This document shows, in pieces, positions 1 through 9,379 of a stretch of DNA of 41,649 bases; within the stretch, counting starts at the first letter, position 1; the number at the start of each line of letters is the position of its first letter. Made by a program: the position numbers and the translations under genes. Origin of the DNA: Thiorhodospira sibirica ATCC 700588. GTDB lineage: Bacteria > Pseudomonadota > Gammaproteobacteria > Ectothiorhodospirales > Ectothiorhodospiraceae. The stretch spans positions 817,563-859,211 of the forward strand of contig NZ_MU255056.1 in the NCBI RefSeq assembly GCF_000227725.2. Reading direction: 5' to 3'. The notes under the pieces are model-generated. The model saw only the letters and a list, made by a program, of their open reading frames with translations. It was not told where the DNA came from and made no database searches.

Positions 1-332
1 GTCTCGACCGAGAGATGATGACCATGGCGCTCGGCCAGCTTTTCGCAGGCCAGGGTGGGGCCAAAGTCGGTGTAGTGCGTCTTGACCAAGGCGAGCACCT
101 CCTGGCGTACTGTCTCGGCAATGGCGTTATTGGGACGTCGGCCACGGTGGCCACTGCGTAGCCCTGTCGCCCCATGCTCACGATAGCGGCGAACCAGGCG
201 CTTGACCTGGCGCACGCTCAACCCCAGGCGCTGGGCCGCCTCGGCCTGCCGCAGATGCTTGTTCGCCACCGCCTGAATCATCTCTAGTCGGTCAATTTCT
301 TTGTGACTCATCGTAATGTGCTCCTTCGTCAT
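1..332 (-). CDS. ISNCY-type transposase, N-terminal part (runs off window)
   Basis: The minus-strand frame is open from an ATG at 332 to the window edge (110 codons seen). It begins MTKEHITMSHKEIDRLEMIQ and continues with a helix-turn-helix segment containing RQAEAAQRLGLSVRQVKRL and RRYREHG, the DNA-binding N-terminus typical of ISNCY-group transposases. The start at 332 is preferred over the in-frame ATG at 311 because GGGAGGGG lies 5 bases upstream of it. The DDE catalytic part would lie beyond base 1, so intactness cannot be judged. The family call is by recognition of the N-terminus only. Confidence 0.8.
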   Translation of the reverse strand, partial: MTKEHITMSHKEIDRLEMIQAVANKHLRQAEAAQRLGLSVRQVKRLVRRYREHGATGLRSGHRGRRPNNAIAETVRQEVLALVKTHYTDFGPTLACEKLAERHGHHLSVE

Positions 333-348
333 GCGTGCCCCTCCCGCT

Positions 349-408
349 TAAATATAAAGGGGACATTTTAGAATTGGACGAAGGGGACATTACTGCTTTG
401 GGCTAACA
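349..408 (-). mobile_element. Outer end of the ISNCY-type element
   Basis: Upstream of the transposase start are two copies of GGGGACAT (359-366 and 383-390) followed by a block that reads TGTTAGCCCAAAGC on the minus strand and ends near 408. Such short repeats next to a TGT-starting end fit an IS terminus. The exact boundary is inferred; the opposite end is outside the window, so no target duplication can be seen. Confidence 0.5.
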
Positions 409-424
409 GGGTGGTATGCTGCAC

Positions 425-570
425 CTTGACATCCTCCCCGCCCTAAAGGACGGGGATTCCTAACCTCACGATCAGGATTTTCTGCTTCGCCGAGACCTGC
501 CAAATGCCTCAAAGAGACACCGGACTTACAGTTTCTCCACAGACTAACCCCGCCAGCCCGGCGGTTAAAA
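425..570 (-). ncRNA. Orphan IS200/IS605 right end with omega-RNA-like scaffold
   Basis: On the minus strand the block ends with a hairpin (436-455, CCCCGCCC/TAAA/GGACGGGG on plus) and then GGATGTCAAG. This is the conserved right end of many IS605-type elements that carry tnpB. Upstream on the minus strand lies TCTGTGGAGAAACTGTAAGTC and then TCTCGGCGAAGC, resembling the structured RNA scaffold that TnpB uses as its guide RNA. No tnpB reading frame accompanies it. The would-be guide, immediately past the right end, is GTGCAGCATACCACCC and then runs into the ISNCY end. Promoter and expression are unknown. The upstream boundary is approximate. Confidence 0.65.
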
Positions 571-689
571 TAAAGATAGCATCCATGTATAAAGAGAGCA
601 AGCTACCAAAGAGGAGGCGTCGGAAACAGGAGCACGCTTTGCGTGCTGCGCTATCCCTCCTTGGCCTTGCGGCCGGGGTTTCCCGCGCA

Positions 690-1525
690 AACTGATGAAG
701 CGAAGAGCCGTGCCCTGCTGGAGCAGGCCGATGTGATCTTCTGCGAATGGTGCCTTGGCAACCTTAAGTGGTATTCGCATAACAAGCAGCCCCACCAGCG
801 ATTGGTGGCGCGTTTTCACTTGCAGGAGCGCGAGCTGCCCTACGTGGCCGAGTCGAACTGGGACAATATCGACCATATCAGCTACGTCAGCGAGTTTATC
901 CGGCGGGAAGGGCAGAAAGCCTTCGGCTTTCCCTTCGAGAAGACCTCGGTAATCCCCAACCTGCTGGACGAGAGCAAGTTCACGCCCAAGAAGAAGACGG
1001 GAGATGCCCGCTACACCTTGGGCATCATCGGTGTGGCCCCGGCTCGCAAGCGTCTAGACCGTGCCCTTGACCTGCTGGAAGAGGACGATCACTACTGTCT
1101 GCGGGTGAACGCTGGACTACGGCTGGCTGCTCAAGCGCGAGGACGAGCTGGCCTACTATCGCAACGTCTCCGAGCGCATCAACAGCAATCCTAAGTTGCG
1201 GCATAAAGTGCTGTTTGACCCCCCCCGGTGACGACGTCAACGACTGGTTCACCATGGTGGGCTTTATTCTCTCGCCGTCAGACTTTGAATCCTTCTATAT
1301 GGCCATTGGCGAAGGAATGCTGACCGGCGCGATGCCGATCATCTGGGACTGGGATGGGGCGGCGGAGATATGGGGTGAAAGATTTGTTATAAAAAAACTA
1401 AGTGAAGCGCTCTCAGCGGTGAAAAGGCTACTCCGTTAGGAGGCAATAGGTTTGAGGTGTTGGAAAATAATTCTTCGAAAAGTGTGGCGGAGAGCTGGGG
1501 TGATATAATTGGGGCAAGTAAATAA
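690..1525 (+). pseudogene. Glycosyltransferase (capsule type), frameshifted relic
   Basis: Three frames must be joined to read one protein. Frame 1 (about 690-1110) contains ALLEQADVIFCEWCLGN, HISYVSEFIRR and SVIPNLLDESKF, followed by YTLGIIGVAPARKRLDRALDLL. Frame 2 (about 1115-1225) reads DYGWLLKREDELAYYRNVSE. Frame 3 (about 1227-1438) has SDFESFYMAIGEGMLTGAMP, the nucleotide-sugar site typical of GT4-like capsule glycosyltransferases. A fourth stretch (NRFEVLENNSSKSVAESWGD) ends at TAA 1523-1525 in yet another frame. The second lesion sits in a run of eight C (1219-1226); seven C would restore FDPPGDD. The 5' end is missing: homology fades near 690. Base composition drops sharply after about 1380. 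Family placement is by motif, not alignment. Confidence 0.7.
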
Positions 1526-2923
1526 GTGCAGTTAAAAAAGTAGAAGAATTTGAAGCAGTTGGTTTTTTCCCCGTAAAGCGTCCGGACATTCCTCCCTACC
1601 GAATGTCGAAGCCATTTGACTGGCGGGTTGATCCTTATGATGACTCCAAATGGTGTTTTCAGCTGCAAACATTGCGCTACTTGATGATCTATCATTCTGC
1701 ATACAGAGAGACTGGAAATGAGGAGTATTTTCTTTCACTGATTGACTGGTTTGGAGACTGGTGGTCATCTGCAAAATCAATTCCCGGTTTCTATACATGG
1801 CACGATATGGCGACGGGCATAAGAGCTGAGAAAATACACCAGCTGGCACAAGAGATTAAGGCTTCGGGGATAAAAAAGCCGGTATGGTTTGATGAAATGA
1901 TCCAAGCACATGTAAGGGTGCTTAGAAAGAAAGGCTTTATCAGACTAAATCACAACCATGGATTGTATGCAGTTCATGGGCTTAGGTGTTTAGCAGAGCA
2001 CTTAGGCCCGTGTATGAAAAAAACGTACTTAGTTATGCGCACTCTTGCTTTGAGAAGATAATTAAAAACCAGTTCGATAAAAAATATGTTCATAAAGAGC
2101 ATTCGCCACATTACCATCACCTGGTGTTAAAATCGCTTAAGGGCTATAGAAAGACGGGGCTTTATGATTCGCTAAATGTTTTAGATGAGTATATTGAAGG
2201 TGCTGAAAAAGTCGCCCAAAATCTTTACTTGCCTGACGGAAGAGAAATACCCTTTGGAGATACTGATAATCAAGAGCCTCCAGGGCCTGTATCTTCAGCA
2301 TGTTCATGCGAAAAGAGCCTATGGCGCGAGTCAGGATATACTGTATATAAAAAGTTAGAGTCTTATTCGTGCAGGACAAACTCATATAACAGCAATGTTC
2401 ACAAGCATTGGGATAACCTTTCTGTGATTTGGGGTGAAAAGGGGTTTGATATATTAGTAGATCCCGGTAAGTATAAGAATTCCAACGATGATCTGCGAAA
2501 GAGGGTGTTATCCTCTTTGTCTCATAATACATTAAATTTTGATAATTGGGGCTGGAGTAGTAAAAATATAGTTAGAGGCAGCATTTTTTCTGAGGCACAT
2601 ATAGAAAATGATAGGCTAAAGGTGATGGCTGAGCTGGGTCTGAAATGTGGAAGTGATTTTTTTAAGTTTTCGAGAAATTTACAATATCAGACTGGGAAGT
2701 TGGCTGTAATCGATAGTTGTATTGGGTGTGATGATAGGTCAGTGGTTTACAGTATATTTAATTTCCATAAAGAGTTTTACGTGGCTTTAGAATCGCCTAA
2801 AAGTCTCGTTTTAAGTAACGGAATGATTGATGTTGTAATGTCTTTTCCCTTTTAGGCGAGAAGGTTGATGAGGATGTTTTTCCAGACTTCGCTGTTGGTA
2901 GCGTGCCTATATCCTATGTATAA
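1522..2923 (+). pseudogene. Heparinase II/III family protein, frameshifted relic (copy 1)
   Basis: The N-terminal frame (1522 to about 2005) reads FDWRVDPYDDSKWCFQLQ, FYTWHDMATGIRAEK and LNHNHGLYAVHGLRCLAEH, an alpha/alpha-toroid lyase fold pattern. After a frameshift near 2005-2011 the next frame continues VYEKNVLSYAHSCFEKIIKN and the C-terminal beta-sandwich (SVIWGEKGFDILVDPGKY, SSLSHNTLNFDNWGW). A last shift near 2850 gives LGEKVDEDVFPDFAVGS and TAA at 2921-2923. Such lyase-like proteins are common in capsule and uronic-acid polysaccharide loci. The gene is AT-rich compared with its flanks and carries at least two frameshifts, so it is not functional as read. It shares the pattern WHD-ATALRAE/WHDMATGIRAE with the second relic at 8264. 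Confidence 0.75.
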
Positions 2924-2939
2924 GGGAGTTGTGAGAACT

Positions 2940-3404
2940 CCTTGCCTGTAAAAGTGATTAATCCACTGCTTTCTGAAGTTTTACTGGAGGTCAGTAATGC
3001 ATCCTATTGACCTATATAAGAAGTATATATTTTATTCCAAAAGATCTTTGGGATCTAGAGAAGTTAAAGAAATATGTAGAGAGATTCTCAGCTCGGATGG
3101 TTTGCCGATTGAGGTCAAGGCATCCACCTACTCTGTGTACTTATATAAGTCACTGGAGCTTATGGAAGGGGAGGAGTAAGCGCCTGTTGATAGATCTCTT
3201 GTGCTAAGTGAGCTAAGGGATGTTTTTCTTGAAATGCCTGAATAGGTGCTGGTCAAAAAAGGTGTGAGAGAAGATCCGTATCAGCTCTATTTATCTGTTA
3301 TAAATTCGGGCTGGCACTATGATTTGTTTTTCAATAAAGGTCGAGAAATAGTGGTTGAGAATATCTTGAATGATTCTTCTATTTTTTTAGATTTTCTTCA
3401 TTAA
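2940..3404 (+). pseudogene. Unrecognised AT-rich coding relic with in-frame stops
   Basis: From ATG 2997 the frame reads DLYKKYIFYSKRSLGSREVK and EICREILSSDGLPIEVKAS, meets TAA at 3177, and continues in the same frame as RSLVLSELRDVFLEMPE, TAG, then VLVKKGVREDPYQLYLSVIN and SGWHYDLFFNKGREIVVENI to TAA 3402-3404. A related stretch before the ATG (VINPLLSEVLLEVSNAS, from about 2950) is in another frame. This is coding-like sequence interrupted by two stops and one shift. I do not recognise the family. Its position between polysaccharide genes suggests it belonged to the same locus. A small perfect hairpin (GGAGTT/AACTCC, 2926-2942) precedes it. Confidence 0.45.
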
Positions 3405-3493
3405 AACCGTCTTATTCACTCAATACGTTTTCTACTCATTTGATGCTTTCGTACTCCCTTTATTCAAGTTAGCTTTATCAAGAACAAAGAGAA

Positions 3494-3754
3494 TTGCCTA
3501 TAAAGTCTCTGTCTTTATTTTCCGAGACTGTTCGTAGCATTGAGTCGGATGCTAGGGTGCTTTCCTCACACATCGGAGATATAAGCAAGGCTGCTTTAAC
3601 TCTTGAGTGCATACAGGCAGGTGTGGAATGGATCGACAATGTGAGATTTAGAAGGGATCGATGGAATCCTGACTATGTCGTAAGGGTTATGTCTAGAATT
3701 AAGGCGAAAGATTTTCCGGAAGTTAAAAATGCGTTAGTTGAGGTCATTAAGTGA
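3494..3754 (+). CDS. Hypothetical protein, probably a 3' gene fragment
   Basis: An 86-codon frame, open since a TAG at 3470-3472, with only a TTG (3494) as a plausible start. It contains SSHIGDISKAALTLECIQAG, VEWIDNVRFRRDRWNPDYVV and ends KNALVEVIK. No signal peptide or membrane segment is visible, and the sequence looks soluble and alpha-helical. Its TGA overlaps the GTG start of the aldolase gene (bases 3751-3754), the kind of overlap expected from translational coupling, so it is likely the tail of the gene that preceded the aldolase. I do not recognise the family. AT-rich like the relics upstream. Confidence 0.4.
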   Translation: MPIKSLSLFSETVRSIESDARVLSSHIGDISKAALTLECIQAGVEWIDNVRFRRDRWNPDYVVRVMSRIKAKDFPEVKNALVEVIK

Positions 3755-5377
3755 AGAGTTTTTTGTTGAGAGATGTTTCTGTATTTGTTGACTGTACATT
3801 CCGCGACGGTGGCTACTACAACGCCTGGGACTTCTCTCCCGAACTGATTCACAAATACCTCGAAGCCATGCAGGCCGCCAGGGTGGATGTGGTGGAGCTG
3901 GGCTTCCGGACCCTGAAGAACCAGGGCTTTCAGGGCGCCTGCGCCTTCACCACCGATGAGTTTATCCGCAGCTTGACCATTCCCGCGGGTTTGACCGTGG
4001 GGGTGATGGTCAACGGCAACGAGCTGGTGGGTGAAGTGCCCCAGCAGGAAGCGTTGGAGCGGCTGTTCCCCAACGCGGCAGCGGATTCACCGGTGGATCT
4101 GGTGCGTATTGCTTGCCACGTGCATGAGTTCGAGAAGGCGCTACCGGCAGTCACCTGGCTGAAGGAGCGTGGCTATCAGGTCGGCTTCAACCTGATGCAG
4201 GTGGCGGATCGCACCGAGGAAGAAGTGAAGGCGCTCGCCCGCTTGGCCAAGGCCTACCCGATGGATGCGCTCTACTTCGCCGACAGCATGGGCAGCATGA
4301 GCCCGGATCAGGCGGCGCAGATCATCCAGTGGTTCCGCAGCGAGTGGAAAGGCCCCATGGGTATCCATACCCACGACAACCTGGGCCTGGCGCTCTCCAA
4401 TACTCTGCGGGCGCTGGACGAGGGCGTGACCTGGGTCGATTCCACCGTCACCGGCATGGGCCGCGGGCCGGGTAATGCCCGCACCGAAGGAGCTGGCCAT
4501 CGAGATCGCCGAGCGGCGTGGCAAATCGGTCAATATGGTGCCGCTGATGGTGCTGCTGCGCAAGCACTTCAAGCCCATGCAGGCCCACTACGGTTGGGGC
4601 ACCAACCCCTATTACTACCTGGCGGGCAAGTACGGTATTCACCCCACCTATATCCAGGAGATGCTCAGTGACTCCCGCTACAGTGAGGAAGACGTGCTGG
4701 CGGTGATCGAGCACCTGCGGGTGGAGGGCGGCAAGAAGTTCAGCCTCAACACCCTGGATGTGGCGCGTCACTTCTACCGTGGCGAACCTACAGGCCAGTG
4801 GTTACCCAAGGAGCGCTTTGCCGGGCGCGAGGTGCTGCTGCTGGGTACCGGGCCGGGCGTGGCGCGTCATCGTGAAGCGCTGGAGCGCTATATTCGCGCC
4901 AATAAACCGCTAGTACTTGCTTTGAATACACAGAGCGCTATTGATGCCGAGCTGATTGACCTTCGGGTGGCCTGTCACCCAGTGCGTCTGCTGGCGGACT
5001 GCGACGCTCACACGCGCCTGCCTCAGCCGCTGATCACCCCGTACTCTATGCTGCCGGCGGATGTGCGCAACTCGCTGGGCGAGAAGCAGGTGCTGGACTT
5101 CGGGCTCAACGTCCAGGCCGATAGCTTCGCCTTCGAGGCAGAGCACTGCATCCTGCCGACTTCCCTGGTGGTGGGCTATGCCCTGGCGGTGGCCACCAGC
5201 GGCCAGGCCTCTCGCATCCTGATGGCCGGTTTCGACGGCTACGGCGCCGACGACCCGCGCAGCGGCGAGATGCACCAGCTGCTGGAGCAGTACCAGGAGG
5301 CCGAGGGGGCGCTGCCGATCACGGCGATTACCCCCACCCGCTACGGGCTGCACAGCGAGTCGGTATACGCGCTCTGA
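3751..5377 (+). pseudogene. HMGL-like aldolase-domain protein with C-terminal Rossmann-like part, one frameshift
   Basis: The first frame (3751 to about 4488) starts GTG and holds the DRE-TIM aldolase signature DCTFRDGGYYNAWDF, then VVELGFRTLKN, LYFADSMGSM and the metal-binding IHTHDNLGLALSN, ending GMGRGPGNARTE. The second frame carries on directly as ELAIEIAERRGKSVNMVPL and YGWGTNPYYYLAGKYGIHP, then a second domain beginning GREVLLLGTGPGVARHREAL (nucleotide-binding-like GTGPG). One extra G in GAAGGAGCTG near 4487-4490 explains the shift; the joined product would be about 541 residues. Proteins of this fused type are found beside Kdo-type cytidylyltransferases in capsule loci and probably make or condense an unusual sugar acid, but the reaction is not established. 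The high GC contrasts with the AT-rich genes before it. Confidence 0.7.
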
Positions 5378-5438
5378 GCCGCTTGCAGGTTCATTGTCAT
5401 TGAGCGTTTCCTTTCAACATGACGAACAAGAGGCCGCT

Positions 5439-6182
5439 ATGCGTAGTGTGGTCATGATTCCCGCCCGTTATGGCTCCAGCCGCTATCCGGGCAAACCGCT
5501 GGTGCCCCTGTTGGGCAAGCCGATGATCCTGTGGGTCGCCGAGCTCTCCGCTCGTGCCGTCGGGGCTGAGAACGTTTATGTCGCCACCGAAGACAGGCGT
5601 ATCGTCGAAGTGGTCGAAGCTGCCGGCTTTCAGTCGGTCATGACCACCGATGATGCCCTGACCGGCACCGACCGCTTGGCTCAGGCCGCCGAGCAGGTCG
5701 AGGCGGATATCTACATCAACGTCCAGGGTGATGAACCGCTGGCCGACCCGGCCGATATCCTGAAGGTGCGCGACGCCAAGCTGGCCTATATGGACGCCAT
5801 CATCAATGGCGTTAGCTGGGTGGGCGATAACGAAGACCCGCACAGCGTCAACATCCCCAAGGTGATCACCAACGAGCGCGACGAGCTGGTCTACATGTCG
5901 TGGGTGGCCCTGCCGGGCTTCAAGGACGCCAAGTGCGCTCCCAAACGCTACAAGAAGCAGGTCTGCATCTACGCCTTCACCCTTGAGGAGCTTGCCGCGT
6001 TCCGCGCTTTCGGCCGCAAGAGCGAACTGGAGCACGCCGAGGATATCGAGATCCTGCGCTTCCTAGAGCTGGGCAAGACCATCCGCATGGTAGAAACCCA
6101 GCCCGGTAGCCTGGCGGTGGATGTGCCTGAGGATGTAGAAAAAGTCGAGGAGGCCTTGAAGCGGATGGTGAGAGAAATATAG
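5439..6182 (+). CDS. Kdo-type sugar-acid cytidylyltransferase, capsule-locus copy (KdsB/KpsU-like)
   Basis: A 247-residue protein. It should activate a sugar acid (Kdo or a relative) with CTP to give the CMP-sugar used by capsule transferases in the cytoplasm. The N-terminus MIPARYGSSRYPGKPLVPL is the CTP-binding loop of the family, followed by YVATEDRRI, TGTDRLAQAA and IYINVQGDEPL (metal-binding region). The ATG at 5439 is preferred over the upstream in-frame start at 5394 because the family motif begins right after it and AAGAGG precedes it. It is intact, unlike its neighbours. It differs clearly from the second, canonical KdsB at 12283-13038, for example in the central part (WVGDNEDPHSVNIPKVITNE), so it is probably a dedicated capsule enzyme rather than a duplicate. 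Confidence 0.8.
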   Translation: MRSVVMIPARYGSSRYPGKPLVPLLGKPMILWVAELSARAVGAENVYVATEDRRIVEVVEAAGFQSVMTTDDALTGTDRLAQAAEQVEADIYINVQGDEPLADPADILKVRDAKLAYMDAIINGVSWVGDNEDPHSVNIPKVITNERDELVYMSWVALPGFKDAKCAPKRYKKQVCIYAFTLEELAAFRAFGRKSELEHAEDIEILRFLELGKTIRMVETQPGSLAVDVPEDVEKVEEALKRMVREI

Positions 6183-7639
6183 ATACTAAAATCACTTTTT
6201 GTTGACTTATACGGAGATGACGGGCGTGACATTATCACGCATACGGCGCAGGCTATTAACTTCGAAGCCTTAGATGTTCTTGGCAATAAAGTGAAGCTTG
6301 AAGGGGTTGATCAAGAATTTATTTCTAAGGCGAAGTTTAGAAATGGCGCATTTGGTTTTCAAGAGGTGCGAGCGTTGACAGAGGTAGAGCCATATGCTTG
6401 GGAGGGAATGGCAGCTTATGAGATAGAGTTTTACAAGCAAGTGGATCGCCTAGAGTGAAGCCATCAAGCTGAAGAGTACCGTACGCGTTACGAATTTTAT
6501 AAATATTCTGTAAAATATTTTTATGCACAGATAGTGAGGCGCGACTATGACTTTGTTTTTATGTCTAATGTGCCCCACTTGATGTACGACATTTTAATCT
6601 ATGGCTTGTGTAAAGTCCTTGGTGTGCCGGTTTTTTATTTCTACAGGACGCCGATAATAACAGATAATTTTTTCTATCTGTATTCCTGCGATAGTTTGGG
6701 GGAGCATCGCGTGAATGAGATGGTCAGTCGTCAAAAGGAGTTTTATTCAGCAGCGGAAGTTGACTGTGAGGTGGCTGAACAGATTGTTTCTTCCTGGAAA
6801 AGTGTTTTTGATCGAAAGGAGAAAAGCCTTTACAGTCCGGCAAAGCTTACAAGTTTAATAGCGCAGTCCAGTGAGTACTCTAATAATTTTAATAAAAAAA
6901 GTAATAAGCGCTGGGGCGGGATTTCCTATCTACCGACAGAGAAGCGGACTGATGAAGAAGTGGGGCGAATGAAAAAAAGCTCTGCTTTCTTGCAGTCTGT
7001 TTATGACTCAATAAGTGTTCAGCCAAATTTGAAAAAGAGTTTTATATATTTTCCTTTTCATATTCAGCCTGAGGCCACTAGCCAGCCCTTGGGAGGCATA
7101 TTTCAAGATCAGTCACTCGCTGCTTTGTTGCTGGCAGAACGTATTCCTTATGATTGGTTTGTCTACGTTAAGGAGTTTCCTAAGCAGGGCGGATTTCACA
7201 GGATGGTGAGTTTCTACGAGGAGTTAGCCCAGCATCCAAAAATAAAGCTAATATATAGAGGGGCTGATACGTTAACTTTAACGCGATCGTCTCGCGCCGT
7301 TGCAACATTGACAGGTACGGTCACATGGGAAGCTTTTTGTTCTAAGAGGCCTGCTATTTTTTTGGTTACACAATCATTGAAGCAGCAAAAGGCGTCTTTA
7401 AGGTTGGCTCAAAAGCTGACTTGGATAGTGCTGTTGAGCTTATTATAGAGGGTGGTCTTATTTCAGATAAAGACCTGTTGGCGTTCTCTTATGCCCTTTC
7501 TGAGACCTGTTTTAAAGGTTAGCTGGAGCCGTATAAGGTACCAGTGAAGAACTGTGGCTTCAGTCAAGATGAAAATGTTTCTGCCATAGTTAAAGAAATA
7601 GTAAATAGAGTCAGCGAGGTAGCAGGTGAACAGTTGTAG
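6183..7639 (+). pseudogene. Capsule synthesis / glycosyltransferase-like protein, multiply inactivated
   Basis: Reading starts right after the kdsB-like stop with ATA CTA AAA, which looks like a lost ATG (LKSLFVDLYGDDGRDIITH). An in-frame TGA lies at 6456-6458. The frame then continues through RRDYDFVFMSNVPHLMYDIL and FIYFPFHIQPEATSQPLGGI, then RIPYDWFVYVKEFP and SSRAVATLTGTVTWEAFCSK. This pattern (QPE..T.PLGG, YVKE.P, TGT..WEA) is seen in capsule/LPS carbohydrate synthesis proteins. A frameshift near 7385 moves the tail (EAAKGVFKVGSKADLDSAVE) to another frame, which has TAG at 7520-7522 and a final TAG at 7637-7639. At least four lesions, so dead. AT-rich. Confidence 0.65.
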
Positions 7640-8222
7640 CCAATATCAATGCCTTGTCTTCGACTGCGACAGCGTCGTCCTCGACTCCAACAAGGTCAAG
7701 ACCAAGGCCTTCTACCAGGCCACCTTGCCTTACGGGAAAGCCGCCGCCCAGGCCATGGTTAATTACCACGTCGCCAACGGTGGGGTGTCGCGCTACAAGA
7801 AATTTGCTCATTTCCTGGAGCAGATCGCACCTAACATCGCATTTAATTACACCGAGCAGCAGGGCCCCGACCTGGAAGCGCTGCGACAGCAGACCCCCAA
7901 TGCCCGCTGGCTGATTGTCTCCGGCGGTGACCAAGCCGAACTGCGCGATGTATTTGCCCAACGCGGCATTGCGGAGTGGTTTGACGGCGGCATCTTCGGT
8001 AGCCCTGACACCAAGGATGAGATTCTGGCGCGAGAGCTGGCCTCTGGTAACATCCAGCAGCCGGCGCTGTTTCTGGGGGATAGCAAGTACGACTATCAAG
8101 CCGCCAGCGCCGCTGGGTTGGACTTCGTGTTTGTGAGTGGCTGGAGTGAGGTTGAACGCTGGGAAGCGTGGGTCAATCAACAGAAAATCAAGAGTGTGGC
8201 GTCGCTTTCCGAGCTAGCCTGA
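7626..8222 (+). CDS. HAD-superfamily phosphatase-like protein of the capsule locus
   Basis: A 198-residue protein with the four HAD motifs: I, VFDCDSVVLDSN (Asp13, Asp15); II, WLIVSGGDQ; III, a Lys in DTKDEIL; IV, FLGDSKYDYQAA. It likely removes phosphate from a phosphorylated sugar or sugar acid, by analogy with KdsC-like steps, but the substrate is not readable. The GTG start at 7626 overlaps the tail of the preceding relic by 14 bases. Motif I has Ser where Gly is usual (DCDS rather than DCDG). The cap region between NYTEQQ and GPDLEALRQQ looks shortened, possibly an internal deletion. The frame is otherwise intact. It is followed closely by the second heparinase relic. Confidence 0.7.
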   Translation: MNSCSQYQCLVFDCDSVVLDSNKVKTKAFYQATLPYGKAAAQAMVNYHVANGGVSRYKKFAHFLEQIAPNIAFNYTEQQGPDLEALRQQTPNARWLIVSGGDQAELRDVFAQRGIAEWFDGGIFGSPDTKDEILARELASGNIQQPALFLGDSKYDYQAASAAGLDFVFVSGWSEVERWEAWVNQQKIKSVASLSELA

Positions 8223-8263
8223 TGCCTGCTACTTTTTATCGTTACTGGACAGCTTGAGTTGTT

Positions 8264-8935
8264 ATGAATTTAAAGAAAATGGGGGCTGCAGAGCTAGAGC
8301 GCTGCGTCCAGAAGAAACTGCAGCAGCTCTCGAATCATTCGGGCAACAAAGCGCTGGGCGAGAAGCTGGTCGTCAATCAGCAGTTGGAGCTGGCTCCCTT
8401 CAAGGCCATCCCGTTTTCTGGGTGGGGTGACTGGGAGCAAGACCCGCTCAACAACCGAAGCTGGCAGTGGCGGCTCAACTGGCTGTCGTTTCTGTCTTAT
8501 CTGATGGCCTACCACCGCGCCTCTGGCGATGAGGCAGTGCTGGATTTTTCTCGGGAGGCGATTCAGTCATGGCTGGATACTTACCTGGAAACGGATACGA
8601 GCTACCCGTTTGAGTTTATCTGGCACGACCATGCCACGGCGCTGCGTGCCGAACAGCTGGTGCTGTTTGCCTACTATTGCCGCGAGCACGCCCCCGAGTG
8701 GGCAAGCAAGCACGCTGAGCTTCTAACCTATCTGGAGCAGGCGCTGGTGGTGCATGGCGAGTGGCTGGTCAAGGATAGCTTCTACTCCTACAAGGCCAAC
8801 CAGGTGGAGCCCAGCCAGGTGCTGAGGGTAATATTTAAGGGACGCAGTGGGCTGTGTGTAACTACTCGATTTAGCTTTGCTCTGGCAGAGGAGTGGGTGG
8901 CACCGGCCCCGAGTGGGACCCCTCCCCCTGAGTAG
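8264..8935 (+). pseudogene. Heparinase II/III family protein, 3'-truncated (copy 2)
   Basis: The frame opens with MNLKKMGAAELERCVQKKLQ and contains PFSGWGDWEQDPLNNRSWQW, EFIWHDHATALRAEQL and VKDSFYSYKAN, matching the N-terminal helical domain of heparinase II/III-like lyases. Family members run to roughly 500 residues or more; here homology stops near 8800 after about 180 residues. The remaining codons (GLCVTTRFSFALAEEW and a Pro-rich tail) look unrelated, so the catalytic C-terminal half has been lost. This copy is much more GC-rich than copy 1 at 1522, so the two have different histories. Confidence 0.7.
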
Positions 8936-8942
8936 CCGCGGG

Positions 8943-9379
8943 CTGACGTCTCACCCGAGCCGCGACCTGATTGTGGCTGCGCGGCAGGAAGCAACACGCG
9001 AATGGTGGGAAAGCCGCAGTGGGAAGTTTTCTGCGTTTTCATCGCAACTCGTGCTCAAGGAGGTTGCTGCCGGTGATCCTGAGGCCGCCATGAGGCGACT
9101 TGCCATTTGCCAGCCGCTGCCCCTGTTGCCGATTGATGCAAAGTGTGAAGCACTTGCCGAGAGGCTTGTTTCAACCGGTGCCGTGCCGCCCACAGAGCCG
9201 GGGAATGCTCTGCATATTGCATTGGCAACCCTTTCCCAGGTCGATTTTATCGCTACCTGGAACTTTGCGCATCTGGTTGGTCTTGTTGCAAAGTTTCGTT
9301 TGCAATTGGCGATTCAGCAACTGGGTTATCCACCGCCAGTTTTGGCGACCCCGAAGAACTTCTGGAGACCCTGCCATGA
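8943..9379 (+). pseudogene. PIN-domain (VapC-like) toxin relic, 5'-truncated and frameshifted
   Basis: Homology begins inside the gene at LTSHPSRDLIVAARQEATRE, followed by FSAFSSQLVLKEVAAGDPEA, ALHIALATLSQVDFIATWNF and LGYPPPVLATP. This resembles a family of PIN proteins whose N-terminus normally reads like YLETSVISYLTS, carrying the first acidic catalytic residue. Here that part is missing, replaced by unrelated sequence at the junction with the heparinase relic. The last codons (EELLETLP, TGA 9377-9379) need a one-base shift after ATP. PIN proteins cut RNA; this one should be inactive. An alternative is a solitary PIN protein rather than a toxin. Confidence 0.6.

Noticed and set aside
631-690. 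Hairpin AGCACGC-TTT-GCGTGCT followed by TCCCTCC, considered as a third copy of the three-hairpin repeat
   Set aside because: Only the stem-and-CTCC flavour is shared; the order of parts and the T-run do not match.
504-695. Small plus-strand frame ending LLGLAAGVSRAN
   Set aside because: It overlaps the IS605 right-end scaffold on the opposite strand, has no homology-like pattern and its composition is repeat-derived.
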